Positions 30,280 through 38,693 of a DNA stretch of 41,788 bases are shown piece after piece; positions within the stretch are counted from its first letter, which is position 1; the number at the start of each line of letters is the position of its first letter. The DNA is from Mycobacterium angelicum (GTDB lineage: Bacteria; Actinomycetota; Actinomycetes; Mycobacteriales; Mycobacteriaceae), in the NCBI RefSeq assembly GCF_002086155.1, contig NZ_MVHE01000048.1, forward strand, positions 1 to 41,788, written 5' to 3'. Under the pieces are notes generated by a model. That model was given only the letters and a program-made list of their open reading frames with translations, was not told the origin of the DNA and did not search any database. The translations under genes and the position numbers were made by a program.

Positions 30280-32019
30280 ATGCTGCGGGCACTGCTGCGC
30301 CAGTACATCCGGCCGTACCGCCGGCTGGTCGCGGTGCTGATGGTACTGCAGCTGATCAGCACCCTGGCTTCGCTGTACCTGCCGACGGTCAATGCGGCGA
30401 TCATCGACGACGGCATCGCCAAGGGCGACACCGAAAAGATCATCCGGCTGGGCTTGCTGATGCTGGCAGTCACCGGTCTACAGGCGCTGTGCGCAGTGGG
30501 AGCCATCTACTTCGGCTCCCGGACCGGGACGGGTTTCGGCCGCGACCTGCGCGCGGCCATGTTCGAGCACATCATCACGTTCTCCGAGCGGGAGACGGCC
30601 CGATTCGGCGCCCCGACGCTATTGACCCGCAGTACCAACGACGTGCGCCAGATCGTGTTCCTGGTCCAAACCGGCGCCAACATATTGGTCACCGCCCCGC
30701 TCATGTGCGTCGGCGGAGTCATCATGGCCATCCACCAGGAAGCCGCCCTGACGTGGCTGCTGCTGGTCAGCGTTCCCACCCTGGCCATCGCCAACTACCT
30801 GATCATGACTCGGATGCTGCCGCTGTTTCGGCGCATGCAGGCCCTGATCGACGGCATCAACCGGGTTATGCGCGACCAGCTCTCCGGTGTGCGAGTGGTC
30901 CGCGCATTCACCCGCGAAAGCTATGAGCGAAACCGGTTCGCCCAAGCCAACACCGCGTTGTCGAATACCGCCCTCAGGTCGGGGAACTACCAGGCGCTGA
31001 TGCTGCCGGTCACCACCTTGACCATCAACCTGTCCAGCGTCGCGGTGATCTGGTTCGGCGGTTTGCGCATCGACAAAGGCCAGATGCAGGTCGGCTCGCT
31101 GAGCGCCTTCTTGTCCTACTTCGCCCAGATCCTGATGGCGGTGCTGATGGCGACCATGACGCTGGTCGTGCTGCCGCGCGCGTCGGTATGCGCCGAACGC
31201 ATCACCGAGGTGCTGGGCACCCGCACCGCCGTCGACAACCCGCCCGACCCCAAGTTCCCGCCGCTCGGCATCAGCGGGGCACTGCGTCTGGATAACGTGA
31301 CGTTCACCTATCCCGGTGCCGATTGCCCGGTGCTGCAAGATATTTCGCTGACGGCACGCCCGGGCACCACCACGGCCATCGTCGGCAGCACCGGCTCGGG
31401 CAAGTCGACGCTGGTGTCACTGATCTGCCGACTCTACGACGTCACAGCCGGCGCGGTCCTGCTCGACGGAATCGACGTGCGCGACTACCACACCGAGCGG
31501 CTCTGGTCGGCGATCGGCCTGGTGCCCCAGCGCGGCCACCTGTTCTCCGGCACGGTCGCCGACAACCTCAGATACGGCAAGGCCGAGGCAACCGAACAAG
31601 AAATGTGGGAAGCGCTGCGGGTGGCCGCGGCCGAGGAATTCGTCAGGGCACACGGGCTGCACATGCGCGTGGCTCAAGCAGGCGTCAATTTCTCCGGCGG
31701 CCAGCGCCAACGGCTGGCGATCGCCCGGGCCGTCATCCGCCGGCCGGCCCTCTACCTCTTCGACGACGCGTTCTCCGCGCTGGACGTACACACCGACGCC
31801 CGGGTGCGCGCCGCAGTGCGCGAAACGGCCCGCGATGCCACGATTATCGTCGTCACCCAACGGGTTTCGACCGCCGCCCAGGCCGACCAGATCGTCGTCG
31901 TCGACAACGGCGGGATCGTCGGCACCGGCACCCATGAATCACTGGTAACCGACTGCGCCGCCTACGCGGAGTTCGCCGCTTCCCAGTCGGTGGGCGCCGG
32001 CATCGGGGGCCCACGGTGA
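30280..32019 (+). CDS. ABC exporter half-transporter with degenerate ATP site (subunit 1)
   Basis: 579 residues. Residues 1-310 or so are a six-span exporter membrane domain; the rest is an ATPase domain: Walker A GSTGSGKST at 369-377, signature NFSGGQRQR from 470, Walker B LYLFDDAF with Asp495-Asp496. The catalytic Glu is Asp496 and the H-loop His is Gln527 (VTQRVS). These changes are typical of the inactive half-site of heterodimeric exporters. It pairs with the next gene, whose GTG overlaps this stop (GTGA). Substrate unknown; lipids, peptides or drugs are possible for this class. Corresponds to Rv1273c. The ATG at 30280 begins the first cytoplasmic helix; in-frame sequence further upstream is not family-like. 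Confidence 0.92.
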   Translation: MLRALLRQYIRPYRRLVAVLMVLQLISTLASLYLPTVNAAIIDDGIAKGDTEKIIRLGLLMLAVTGLQALCAVGAIYFGSRTGTGFGRDLRAAMFEHIITFSERETARFGAPTLLTRSTNDVRQIVFLVQTGANILVTAPLMCVGGVIMAIHQEAALTWLLLVSVPTLAIANYLIMTRMLPLFRRMQALIDGINRVMRDQLSGVRVVRAFTRESYERNRFAQANTALSNTALRSGNYQALMLPVTTLTINLSSVAVIWFGGLRIDKGQMQVGSLSAFLSYFAQILMAVLMATMTLVVLPRASVCAERITEVLGTRTAVDNPPDPKFPPLGISGALRLDNVTFTYPGADCPVLQDISLTARPGTTTAIVGSTGSGKSTLVSLICRLYDVTAGAVLLDGIDVRDYHTERLWSAIGLVPQRGHLFSGTVADNLRYGKAEATEQEMWEALRVAAAEEFVRAHGLHMRVAQAGVNFSGGQRQRLAIARAVIRRPALYLFDDAFSALDVHTDARVRAAVRETARDATIIVVTQRVSTAAQADQIVVVDNGGIVGTGTHESLVTDCAAYAEFAASQSVGAGIGGPR

Positions 32020-33929
32020 GCGCGCCGGTGGGCGCCCGCCCCCGCGGCGCCGCGCCGGATCCCAAGGCCCGGTCGCGCGACTTCTGGGGAACGGCGACGA
32101 GGCTGGTGAAACGGCTTGCGCCGCAACGCCGGCTGAGTCTGGCGGTGATCGCCCTGGGCATCACCGGCACCGCGATCGGAGTCGTGGTCCCGCGGATCCT
32201 CGGCCACGCCACCGACCTGTTGTTCAACGGCGTGATCGGCCGGGGCCTACCTAAGGGCATCACCAAGGCCCAGGCCGTCGCCGCGGCCCGGGCTCGCGGG
32301 GACACCACCTTCGCCGACCTGCTGTCCCGAATGAACGTGGTGCCGGGGCAGGGCGTGGACTTCGACGCCGTGGCGCGCACGCTGGCGCTGGCGCTGGCCA
32401 TGTATTTGGTTGCCGCGCTGTTGATTTGGTCTCAGGCGCGGCTGCTCAACCTCACCGTGCAGCGGACTATCAGCGCGTTGCGTTCCGACGTCGAAGACAA
32501 ACTGCACCGGCTGCCGCTGGCCTACTTCGACAACCGGCAGCGCGGTGAGCTGCTGAGCCGAGTCACCAATGACATCGACAACGTTCAGTCCTCGCTGTCG
32601 ATGACGATCAGTCAGCTGGTCACTGCGGTCCTGACGGTGGTGGCCGTGCTGGCGATGATGGTGTCCATCTCTCCGCTGCTGGCACTGATTACCGTGCTCA
32701 CCGTTCCACTTTCCCTGTTGGCGACGCGCGCGATCACCAAACGTTCGCAGCGGCTCTTCGTGGCGCACTGGACCAGCACCGGCCGCCTCAACGCCCATAT
32801 CGAAGAGACCTACAGCGGGTTCACCGTCGTCAAGACGTTCGGCCACCAGGCCGCCGCGCGAGAACAGTTCCGCAAGCTCAACGACGACGTCTATCAGGCC
32901 AGCTTCGGCGCGCAGTTCTTCTCCGGGCTGGTCGGCCCGGCGACGACGTTCATCGGCAATCTCGGCTATGTCGCGGTCGCGGTGATCGGCGGCCTGCAGG
33001 TGGCTACCGGCCAGATCACCCTGGGCAGCATCCAGGCGTTCATCCAGTACGTCCGCCAGTTCAACCAGCCCATCGGCCAGGTGGCCGGCATGTACAACAG
33101 CCTGCAGTCCGGCGTCGCCAGTGCCGAGCGGGTGTTCGATCTGCTCGACGAGCCGGAGGAATCCCCCGACCCCGAGCCCGGCCTGAAACCTGAGCCGGAC
33201 ACGCAGCCGGGACGCGTCGAGTTCAGGCACGTGAACTTCGCCTACCGCCCGGGCATCCCGGTGATCCGCGACCTGTCCCTGCTGGCCGAACCCGGCAGCA
33301 CGGTGGCGATCGTCGGCCCGACCGGCGCCGGCAAGACCACCCTGGTGAACCTGCTGATGCGGTTCTACGAGGTCGACTCCGGCGAAATCCTGCTCGACGG
33401 CATCAACATCGCCGCGCTGAGCCGGCATTCGCTGCGATCGCGCATCGGCATGGTGCTACAGGACACCTGGCTGTTCGACGGGACCATCGAGGACAACATC
33501 GCCTACGGGCGGCCCGACGCCGGCACCGAAGAAATAGTGGCAGCGGCCAGGGCCGCCTACGTCGACCGGTTCGTCCACACCCTCCCGGCCGGCTACCAGA
33601 CCCGGATCAGCGGCGACGGCGGCAACGTCAGCGCCGGCGAAAAGCAGCTCATCACGATCGCCCGCGCTTTCCTGGCGCGTCCGCAGCTGTTGATCCTGGA
33701 CGAGGCCACCAGCTCGGTCGATACCCGCACCGAATTGCTCATCCAGCGCGCGATGTGCGAACTGCGCCGGGACCGGACGAGCTTCGTTATCGCCCACCGG
33801 CTTTCGACGATTCGCGATGCCGACCAGATCCTGGTCGTCCAGGACGGTCGGATCGTCGAGCAAGGCGATCACGCCGAGCTGCTGGCCCGGCAGGGGGCGT
33901 ACTACGCGATGACCCAGGCTTCGATTTAG
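32016..33929 (+). CDS. ABC exporter half-transporter with consensus catalytic residues (subunit 2)
   Basis: 637 residues, GTG start overlapping subunit 1. Six membrane spans with a large loop near 75-115 (LPKGITKAQAVAAARARGDT), then the ATPase domain: Walker A GPTGAGKTT at 434-442, Walker B LLILDEATSSVD with Asp562-Glu563, and H-loop His594 in FVIAHRLS. Its signature is NVSAGEKQ (537-544) rather than LSGGQ. That degenerate signature would face the degenerate Walker B/H-loop of subunit 1, leaving one inactive and one active ATP site in the heterodimer. Corresponds to Rv1272c. The gene ends shortly before a small secreted protein gene. Confidence 0.92.
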   Translation: MSAPVGARPRGAAPDPKARSRDFWGTATRLVKRLAPQRRLSLAVIALGITGTAIGVVVPRILGHATDLLFNGVIGRGLPKGITKAQAVAAARARGDTTFADLLSRMNVVPGQGVDFDAVARTLALALAMYLVAALLIWSQARLLNLTVQRTISALRSDVEDKLHRLPLAYFDNRQRGELLSRVTNDIDNVQSSLSMTISQLVTAVLTVVAVLAMMVSISPLLALITVLTVPLSLLATRAITKRSQRLFVAHWTSTGRLNAHIEETYSGFTVVKTFGHQAAAREQFRKLNDDVYQASFGAQFFSGLVGPATTFIGNLGYVAVAVIGGLQVATGQITLGSIQAFIQYVRQFNQPIGQVAGMYNSLQSGVASAERVFDLLDEPEESPDPEPGLKPEPDTQPGRVEFRHVNFAYRPGIPVIRDLSLLAEPGSTVAIVGPTGAGKTTLVNLLMRFYEVDSGEILLDGINIAALSRHSLRSRIGMVLQDTWLFDGTIEDNIAYGRPDAGTEEIVAAARAAYVDRFVHTLPAGYQTRISGDGGNVSAGEKQLITIARAFLARPQLLILDEATSSVDTRTELLIQRAMCELRRDRTSFVIAHRLSTIRDADQILVVQDGRIVEQGDHAELLARQGAYYAMTQASI

Positions 33930-34030
33930 CCGGCCCGCGGCGTTACCAAGAAGTTATAGAGAATCCGCCAAGCGCCGGCCCCGATTCTGAGGTCACCCAG
34001 CCAGGAGACCACCTCAGCAAGGAGCCAAAA

Positions 34031-34363
34031 ATGTTCTCACCCCGCATCACCGCAGCCCTCACCACCGCAGTCGGCGCCGCGGCCGTCGGGCTTGCCGTCG
34101 CCACCGCGGGCGCCGCCTCGGCCAGCTCCGCCGACGACACATTCATCTCCCAGATGCAATCGATCGGCGTCAGCTTCTCCTCCCCGCAGGCCGCCGTGCA
34201 GCAAGGCCACCAGGTGTGCAAGGAACTCGCCGCCGGCAAGACCGGCACCGAGATCGCCAACGAGGTGCTGAGCCAGACCAACCTGACCTCCAAGCAAGCC
34301 GCCTACTTCGTCGTCTACGCCACCAAGGACTACTGCCCGCAGTACGCCGGCCAGCTCGCCTAA
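34031..34363 (+). CDS. Small secreted DUF732 protein
   Basis: 110 residues. Signal peptide MFSPRITAALTTAVGAAAVGLAVA ending AASA, then a compact DUF732 domain: DDTFISQMQSIGVSF, QQGHQVCKELAAGKT, and YFVVYATKDYCPQYAGQL. Two cysteines (VCKEL and DYCPQ) probably form one disulfide. DUF732 proteins are small, secreted and mycobacterial, with unknown function. AAGGAG lies 6-7 bases before ATG 34031; longer in-frame sequence upstream belongs to the end of the exporter gene. Corresponds to Rv1271c. Followed by a strong terminator, so it is transcribed apart from lprA. Confidence 0.9.
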   Translation: MFSPRITAALTTAVGAAAVGLAVATAGAASASSADDTFISQMQSIGVSFSSPQAAVQQGHQVCKELAAGKTGTEIANEVLSQTNLTSKQAAYFVVYATKDYCPQYAGQLA

Positions 34364-34374
34364 TCGCCGCACCC

Positions 34375-34411
34375 GCAAGTGGGGATCCCGTGCACCGGGA
34401 TCCCCACTTGC
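34375..34411 (+). terminator. Rho-independent terminator after the DUF732 gene
   Basis: Arms 34375-34389 and 34397-34411 are perfect 15-base complements with a 7-base loop (GTGCACC), followed by TCGTTTGCCCTCATT. It lies 12 bases past the stop. Confidence 0.85.
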
Positions 34412-34425
34412 TCGTTTGCCCTCAT

Positions 34426-34431
34426 TAAGCT
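34426..34431 (+). promoter_or_regulatory. Candidate -10 element TAAGCT for lprA
   Basis: TAAGCT fits TANNNT and follows the terminator directly; a start near 34438 gives a leader of about 50 bases before the lprA ATG. Confidence 0.35.
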
Positions 34432-34488
34432 CGGTGTCCGGGGTAGCCGGCTGTCGGCCAACACAAGGACCAAGATAGGGAGAAGTCG

Positions 34489-35256
34489 ATGAAGCTTCCG
34501 ACTCGTGCCAACCGGACCCGTGTCGCCGCCGCGGTTGCCGCGCTCGCCCTGTTCGCCGCCGTCCCCGCCGTCGGCGGCTGCGGGCAGCACGGCGGCTCGA
34601 ACGCCAAATCGTCGTCCACTGCACCCAATGGAACGGGCAACGGAACCAGCGGCGAGGCCGCCACACTGCTCAAGCAGGCCGCCGATGTGATGCGGAAAGT
34701 CACCGGAATGCATCTGACCCTCTCCGTGCAGGGCGACGTGCCCAACCTGCGGGTGACCAAACTCGAGGGCGATATCTCCAACACGCCGCAGACAGTCGCC
34801 ACCGGCAGCGCCACCATGCTCGTCGGCAACAACCCCCAGGACGCACAGTTCGTCTACGTCGACGGGCATCTCTACTCCGACCTCGGGCAGCCGGGCACGT
34901 ATACCGACTTCGGCAACGGCGCCTCGATCTACAACGTGTCGATCCTGCTGGACCCGAACAAGGGCTTGGCCAACCTGCTGGCCAACCTCAAGAACGCTGC
35001 GGTGGCCGGTACCCAACAGCTCAATGGTGTTGCCACCACGAAGATCACCGGAGACTCCAGCGCCGACGACGTCGCAACGCTGGCCGGATCCCGCCTGACC
35101 GACGAGAACGTCGCGACGGTGCCGACTACCGTCTGGACCGCCTCGGACGGGTCCTCCCACCTGGTCCAGCTGCAGATCGCCCCGACCTCGAACACTTCGG
35201 TGACGCTGACCATGTCCGATTGGGGCAAGCAGGTCACCGCAACCAAACCGGTCTAG
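34489..35256 (+). CDS. lprA: Lipoprotein LprA (LppX/LprAFG family)
   Basis: 255 residues. Signal peptide with lipobox AVGGC; Cys31 is the lipidation site. A Ser/Thr/Gly-rich spacer to about 55 leads into the LppX/LprAFG fold, which holds lipids in a hydrophobic pocket: GMHLTLSVQGDVPNLRVTKLEGDI near 73-96, TMLVGNN, YVDGHLYSDLG, and a second half near 165-240. LprA of M. tuberculosis (Rv1270c) is a TLR2 agonist, and LprG, a relative, carries lipoglycans; a role in lipid handling at the envelope is likely. GGGAGAA lies about 6 bases upstream of the ATG. The DUF4189 gene follows after 33 bases, probably in the same transcript. Confidence 0.93.
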   Translation: MKLPTRANRTRVAAAVAALALFAAVPAVGGCGQHGGSNAKSSSTAPNGTGNGTSGEAATLLKQAADVMRKVTGMHLTLSVQGDVPNLRVTKLEGDISNTPQTVATGSATMLVGNNPQDAQFVYVDGHLYSDLGQPGTYTDFGNGASIYNVSILLDPNKGLANLLANLKNAAVAGTQQLNGVATTKITGDSSADDVATLAGSRLTDENVATVPTTVWTASDGSSHLVQLQIAPTSNTSVTLTMSDWGKQVTATKPV

Positions 35257-35289
35257 CAACCTCCCGCCCTGGCGAAAGGACTTCACTAC

Positions 35290-35658
35290 ATGACGACGAG
35301 ACGGCTGGCGGTGGTTGTCGCCCGCCTAATGATTGTCACCGCGATGCCCCTCACCCTGGCCCCGGCGATGGTCCCGACGGCACAAGCCGCCGACTCTTAC
35401 GGCGCAATCGCCTACTCCGCCAACGGTTCCTGGGGCCGGTCGTATGCATACCCGACGCGGGCGGCGGCCGAAGCTACCGCGGTCAAGCATTGCGGCTACT
35501 CCGATTGCAAGGTGCTGACCACCTTCACCCAGTGCGGTGCGGTGGCCGCCAAAGATCACGACTACAAGGGCGGAGTAGGCACCGATTTGAGTGCCGCGAT
35601 GAAGGACGCGCTGAGCAAGCTCGCCGGCGGCTATATCGACACCTGGGCGTGCAACTAG
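35290..35658 (+). CDS. Small secreted DUF4189 protein
   Basis: 122 residues. Signal peptide MTTRRLAVVVARLMIVTAMPLTLAPA, likely cut after AQA. The mature part YGAIAYSANGSWGRSYAYPTRAAAE, followed by HCGYSDCKVLTTFTQCGAVA, is the DUF4189 pattern of aromatic and cysteine positions; five cysteines in all (KHC, SDC, TQC, WAC among them), mostly for disulfides. Function unknown; homologs are short secreted actinobacterial proteins. GAAAGGA precedes ATG 35290 by about 9 bases. It follows lprA closely with no terminator, and ends 15 bases before the conserved leader of the first C39-like gene. Corresponds to Rv1269c. Confidence 0.88.
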   Translation: MTTRRLAVVVARLMIVTAMPLTLAPAMVPTAQAADSYGAIAYSANGSWGRSYAYPTRAAAEATAVKHCGYSDCKVLTTFTQCGAVAAKDHDYKGGVGTDLSAAMKDALSKLAGGYIDTWACN

Positions 35659-35673
35659 TAGACACGCACACCA

Positions 35674-35745
35674 ATCACTCCAAGGATTCGTCGAGATAAC
35701 AGATAGGTCTTGATCCGAGCCTTTTCTCAACAGCCCGAGAAAAGG
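35674..35745 (+). promoter_or_regulatory. Conserved leader with ribosome-binding-site hairpin, first C39-like gene
   Basis: A 28-base block (35674-35701), an 18-base spacer, then arms CCTTTTCTC (35720-35728) and GAGAAAAGG (35737-35745) with an 8-base loop. The second arm contains the ribosome-binding AAAGG, 6 bases before ATG 35752, so the folded RNA would hide it. The same block, spacing and arms occur before the paralog downstream. Confidence 0.6.
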
Positions 35746-35751
35746 ACAACC

Positions 35752-36471
35752 ATGAAGATCTCCCCCGCCATCAAGACCTCTTTCAAGACCGCGTTGCAGA
35801 CCGCCCTGTTGGCCGTCGCCGCCGGTGCCGTCGCGCTCGGCGTGGCCGGTCCGGCCGACGCATCCGCGGCCACCATGTACGGGGATCCCGCTGCGGCCGC
35901 AAAGTGGTGGCGCCACCAGAAATACGACGACTGCTTGCTGATGGCCAGCGCCGACGTGGTCGGTCAGATGACCGGCAAGGAGCCCTCGGAGGCGGCCATT
36001 ATCAAGCTGGCTCAGAACACCCCGAGCACCGTGCACCCCGGCTCCATTTACGTCAAGCCCGCCGACAAGAAGCACCCGAACTCGGGCCAGGGCACGAGTT
36101 TCGGGGACTTGCCGGCGCTGCTGGGACACTACGGCGTCGAGGTCCAGATGACCGATCAGAGTCACAGCCCGAAGACCGGTGTCGCCACGGGCATCGAGGC
36201 GCTCGAGCAATACCTGGGCAGTGGCCGCAAGGTGATCGTCGACGTGAACGCCGAAATGATCTGGGGCCAGCCCGTTGAGACCAAGGACAGCGACGGCAAC
36301 CCGGTGGGCGACCACGCCGTGGTGGTGACCGGTATCGACACCGCCAACGGCGTGGTGCACCTCAACGACAGCGGCAACGAGAAGGGCCGCGACGAGCAGA
36401 TCCCGATGGAGCTGTTCACCAAGGCTTGGGCCACCAGCGACTACTTCGTGGTCGTCACCACGGACAAGTGA
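35752..36471 (+). CDS. Secreted C39-like papain-fold peptidase, first paralog
   Basis: 239 residues. A signal peptide covers residues 1 to about 40 (KTALLAVAAGAVALGVAGPADASA region). The mature part begins ATMYGDPAAAAKWWRHQKYDDCLLM and fits the C39_2 peptidase fold: candidate catalytic Cys61 in YDDCLLMASADVVG, His188 in GDHAVVVTGID and Asp206 in HLNDSGN. It may cut peptides outside the cell or bind them; activity is not shown by sequence. ATG 35752 follows AAAGGA. The paralog 200 bases downstream shares most of its mature sequence. I recall only one such gene between Rv1269c and embR in H37Rv. A terminator follows, so the paralogs are separate units. Confidence 0.85.
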   Translation: MKISPAIKTSFKTALQTALLAVAAGAVALGVAGPADASAATMYGDPAAAAKWWRHQKYDDCLLMASADVVGQMTGKEPSEAAIIKLAQNTPSTVHPGSIYVKPADKKHPNSGQGTSFGDLPALLGHYGVEVQMTDQSHSPKTGVATGIEALEQYLGSGRKVIVDVNAEMIWGQPVETKDSDGNPVGDHAVVVTGIDTANGVVHLNDSGNEKGRDEQIPMELFTKAWATSDYFVVVTTDK

Positions 36472-36486
36472 TACAAGACAACTCCT

Positions 36487-36542
36487 AAAGCGGTCAGGCG
36501 CCCGGTTTCTCCGCCGGACGGCTGACCGCTTTGTTGCATTGC
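36487..36542 (+). terminator. Terminator between the two C39-like genes
   Basis: Arms AAAGCGGTCAG (36487-36497) and CTGACCGCTTT (36532-36542) are perfect 11-base complements; the loop holds a further CCGG pairing. It lies 15 bases past the stop. Confidence 0.75.
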
Positions 36543-36568
36543 CTGCCAATGCAATTCAGCTTCGACAG

Positions 36569-36664
36569 ATCACTCCAAGAATTCGAGGAGATAACAAAAA
36601 GGCCACCCCGCGAACCTTTTCTCAACGCCCCTTCCGCAACGGCGGATCGAGACCCGAGAAAAGG
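36569..36664 (+). promoter_or_regulatory. Conserved leader with ribosome-binding-site hairpin, second C39-like gene
   Basis: The 28-base block (36569-36596) matches the first leader at 25 positions. After an 18-base spacer of the same length but mostly different sequence come arms CCTTTTCTC (36615-36623) and GAGAAAAGG (36656-36664). The loop is 32 bases and holds its own small hairpin, TCCGC-AACG-GCGGA (36633-36646). The second arm again contains AAAGG, before GTG 36672. Confidence 0.6.
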
Positions 36665-36671
36665 ACCACCA

Positions 36672-37370
36672 GTGAAAATCTCCACCGCGTTCAAGACCGC
36701 CATCTTCGCCACCGCCGCCAGCGCGCTCGCGCTCGGATTGGCCAGCCCGGCCGAAGCGTCGTCGGGCACCATGTACGGCGACCCGACGGCGGCCGCGAAG
36801 TACTGGCGCCACCAGAACTACGACGACTGCGCGATCATGTCCAGCGCCGACGTGGTCGGCGAGCTGACCGGCAAGCTGCCCTCGGAGCGGGCCATCATCA
36901 AGGTTGCCCAGAACACCCCCAGCACCACCCACCCGGGGTCGATCTACCTCAAGCCGGCCGACAAGAACAACCCCAACTCCGGCATGGGCACCGACCCCGA
37001 CGACCTGCCTACCCTGCTGGCGCACTACGGAATCCACGCGGTCAACACCGACGCGGACACCGCCGGCAAGACCGGCGTCGCCACCGGCATGGAGGCACTC
37101 GAGCAGTACCTGGGCAGCGGCCACAAGGTGATCGTCGGAGTCAACGCCGAAATGATCTGGAACCAGCCGGTCGAGAGCAAGGGCAGCGACGGCCAGCCGC
37201 GCGCCGACCACGCCGTGGTGGTCACCGGCGTCGACACCGCCAACGGAGTGGTGCACCTCAACGACAGCGGTAACCCCAACGGCCGCGACGAGCAGATCCG
37301 GATGGACATCTTCGTCAAGGCCTGGGCCACCAGCCACAACTTCATGAGCGTCACCCAAGAAACCAAGTGA
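36672..37370 (+). CDS. Secreted C39-like papain-fold peptidase, second paralog
   Basis: 232 residues from GTG 36672. Signal peptide VKISTAFKTAIFATAASALALGLA, cut near AEAS. The mature part SGTMYGDPTAAAKYWRHQNYDDCAIM parallels the first paralog; candidate triad Cys53, His180 in ADHAVVVTGVD and Asp198 in HLNDSGN. Most differences from the first copy lie in the middle (GMGTDPDDLPTLLAHYGIHAVNTDADTAGK) and may alter substrate choice. AAAGGA precedes the GTG; longer in-frame sequence upstream crosses the leader hairpin and is not family-like. A terminator follows. The length is that which I recall for Rv1268c. Confidence 0.85.
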   Translation: MKISTAFKTAIFATAASALALGLASPAEASSGTMYGDPTAAAKYWRHQNYDDCAIMSSADVVGELTGKLPSERAIIKVAQNTPSTTHPGSIYLKPADKNNPNSGMGTDPDDLPTLLAHYGIHAVNTDADTAGKTGVATGMEALEQYLGSGHKVIVGVNAEMIWNQPVESKGSDGQPRADHAVVVTGVDTANGVVHLNDSGNPNGRDEQIRMDIFVKAWATSHNFMSVTQETK

Positions 37371-37391
37371 CCACTGCCCCAAAACAATTGG

Positions 37392-37430
37392 GACACCCGC
37401 ACGGTTCCGGCACCGGGACCTGCGGGTGTC
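37392..37430 (+). terminator. Terminator after the second C39-like gene
   Basis: Arms GACACCCGCA (37392-37401) and TGCGGGTGTC (37421-37430) are perfect 10-base complements; GGTTCC and GGGACC inside extend the stem with a wobble pair. TCTTAGG follows. Confidence 0.75.
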
Positions 37431-37494
37431 TCTTAGGTGGATCGGGAACTTCGTACCACAATGACAGGGATTGAGACCATGTTGCCAACACGGA

Positions 37495-38655
37495 ATGGCT
37501 GGTAGCGCGATGGAGGACAGACGCCTCGAATTCGGTCTGCTGGGACCGTTGGAGATGAGCATTGACGGCGCCCTGGTGCCGCTGGGCACCCCGAAACAGC
37601 GGGCGGTGCTGGCCATGCTGGTCATCAACCGCAACCGGCCCGTCGGGGTCGACGCGCTCATCACCGCCCTGTGGGAGGAGTGGCCGCCGTCGGGAGCCCG
37701 GGCCAGCATCCACTCCTACGTGTCCAATCTGCGCAAGCTGCTCAGCAATGGCGGCATCGATCCGAAGACCGTATTGGCCGCGGCGCCGCCGGGTTACCGG
37801 CTCAGCATCCCGGACAACACCTGCGATCTGGGCCGCTTCATCGCCGAGAAGACCGCGGGTGTGCACGCCGCCGCCGCCGGCCGGTTCGAGGAGGCCAGCC
37901 GTTACCTTTCGGCCGCACTGAAGGAATGGCGCGGCCCCGTGCTCGACGACCTACGGGACTTCCAGTTCGTCGATTCCTTTGCCACCGCTCTGGTCGAGGA
38001 CAAGATTCTGGCCCACACCGCCAAGGCCGAAGCCGAAATCGCTTGCGGACGAGCGTCCGCGGTGATCACCGAGCTCGAGGCCCTCGTCGTCGAGCATCCG
38101 TACCGCGAGCCGCTGTGGACACAGCTGATCACCGCCTACTACCTCACCGACCGTCAATCCGACGCCCTGAACGCGTATCGGCGGGTGAAGACGACCCTGG
38201 CTGATGATCTCGGCATCGACCCCGGCCCGACGCTGCGGGCTCTCAACGAACGGATCCTGCGGCAGGAACCACTGGACGCCAAAAAGACCGCGAAGACCAC
38301 CGCTGCCGGCACCGTCACCGTCCTCGACCAGCGCACCATGGTCACCGGCCAGCGGGCCATCGCCTCGTTGCACGACATAGCCTCCGGCCACAAATACCCA
38401 TTGCAGTCCGCGGCGACCCGGATCGGTCGTCTCAGCGACAACGACATCGTGCTGGACAGCGCGAACGTGAGCCGCCATCACGCCGTCATCGTGGACACGG
38501 GCACCAACTACATCATCAACGATCTGCGCTCCTCGAACGGCGTACACGTGCAGCACCAACGGATCCGCGCCGCAGCCACCCTCAACGACGGCGACCACAT
38601 CCGTATCTGCGACTACGAATTCACGTTTCAGATCGCCGGCCCGCCCCAGGGCTAA
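37495..38655 (+). CDS. embR: Transcriptional regulator EmbR (SARP-type with FHA domain)
   Basis: 386 residues. Residues about 10-100 are the OmpR-like winged helix (FGLLGPLEMSIDG, GTPKQRAVLAMLVINRNRPV, ASIHSYVSNLRKLL). About 105-250 is the bacterial transcriptional activation domain (AKAEAEIACGRASAVITELE, YREPLWTQLITAYYLTDRQ). The C-terminus from about 300 is an FHA domain: RIGRLSDNDIVLDSANVSRHHAVI and NDLRSSNGV bind phosphothreonine. In M. tuberculosis EmbR activates embCAB for arabinan synthesis after phosphorylation by PknH. ATG 37495 matches the known N-terminus MAGSA. It lies behind a terminator, so it has its own promoter, not identified. Two PknH-type kinases follow on the same strand. 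Confidence 0.96.
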   Translation: MAGSAMEDRRLEFGLLGPLEMSIDGALVPLGTPKQRAVLAMLVINRNRPVGVDALITALWEEWPPSGARASIHSYVSNLRKLLSNGGIDPKTVLAAAPPGYRLSIPDNTCDLGRFIAEKTAGVHAAAAGRFEEASRYLSAALKEWRGPVLDDLRDFQFVDSFATALVEDKILAHTAKAEAEIACGRASAVITELEALVVEHPYREPLWTQLITAYYLTDRQSDALNAYRRVKTTLADDLGIDPGPTLRALNERILRQEPLDAKKTAKTTAAGTVTVLDQRTMVTGQRAIASLHDIASGHKYPLQSAATRIGRLSDNDIVLDSANVSRHHAVIVDTGTNYIINDLRSSNGVHVQHQRIRAAATLNDGDHIRICDYEFTFQIAGPPQG

Positions 38656-38693
38656 CAGGCAATCGCGGCAGAAGCGGTGGTGCTGGCGGAGCC

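Noticed and set aside
36531..36671. In-frame extension of the second C39-like gene upstream to 36531
   Set aside because: It would translate the terminator end and the leader hairpin and place 47 charged residues before the signal peptide.
37444..37483. GGAAC and GTT considered as a SigE/SigH-type promoter for embR
   Set aside because: The spacing between the two elements is about 31 bases, too long for that class.
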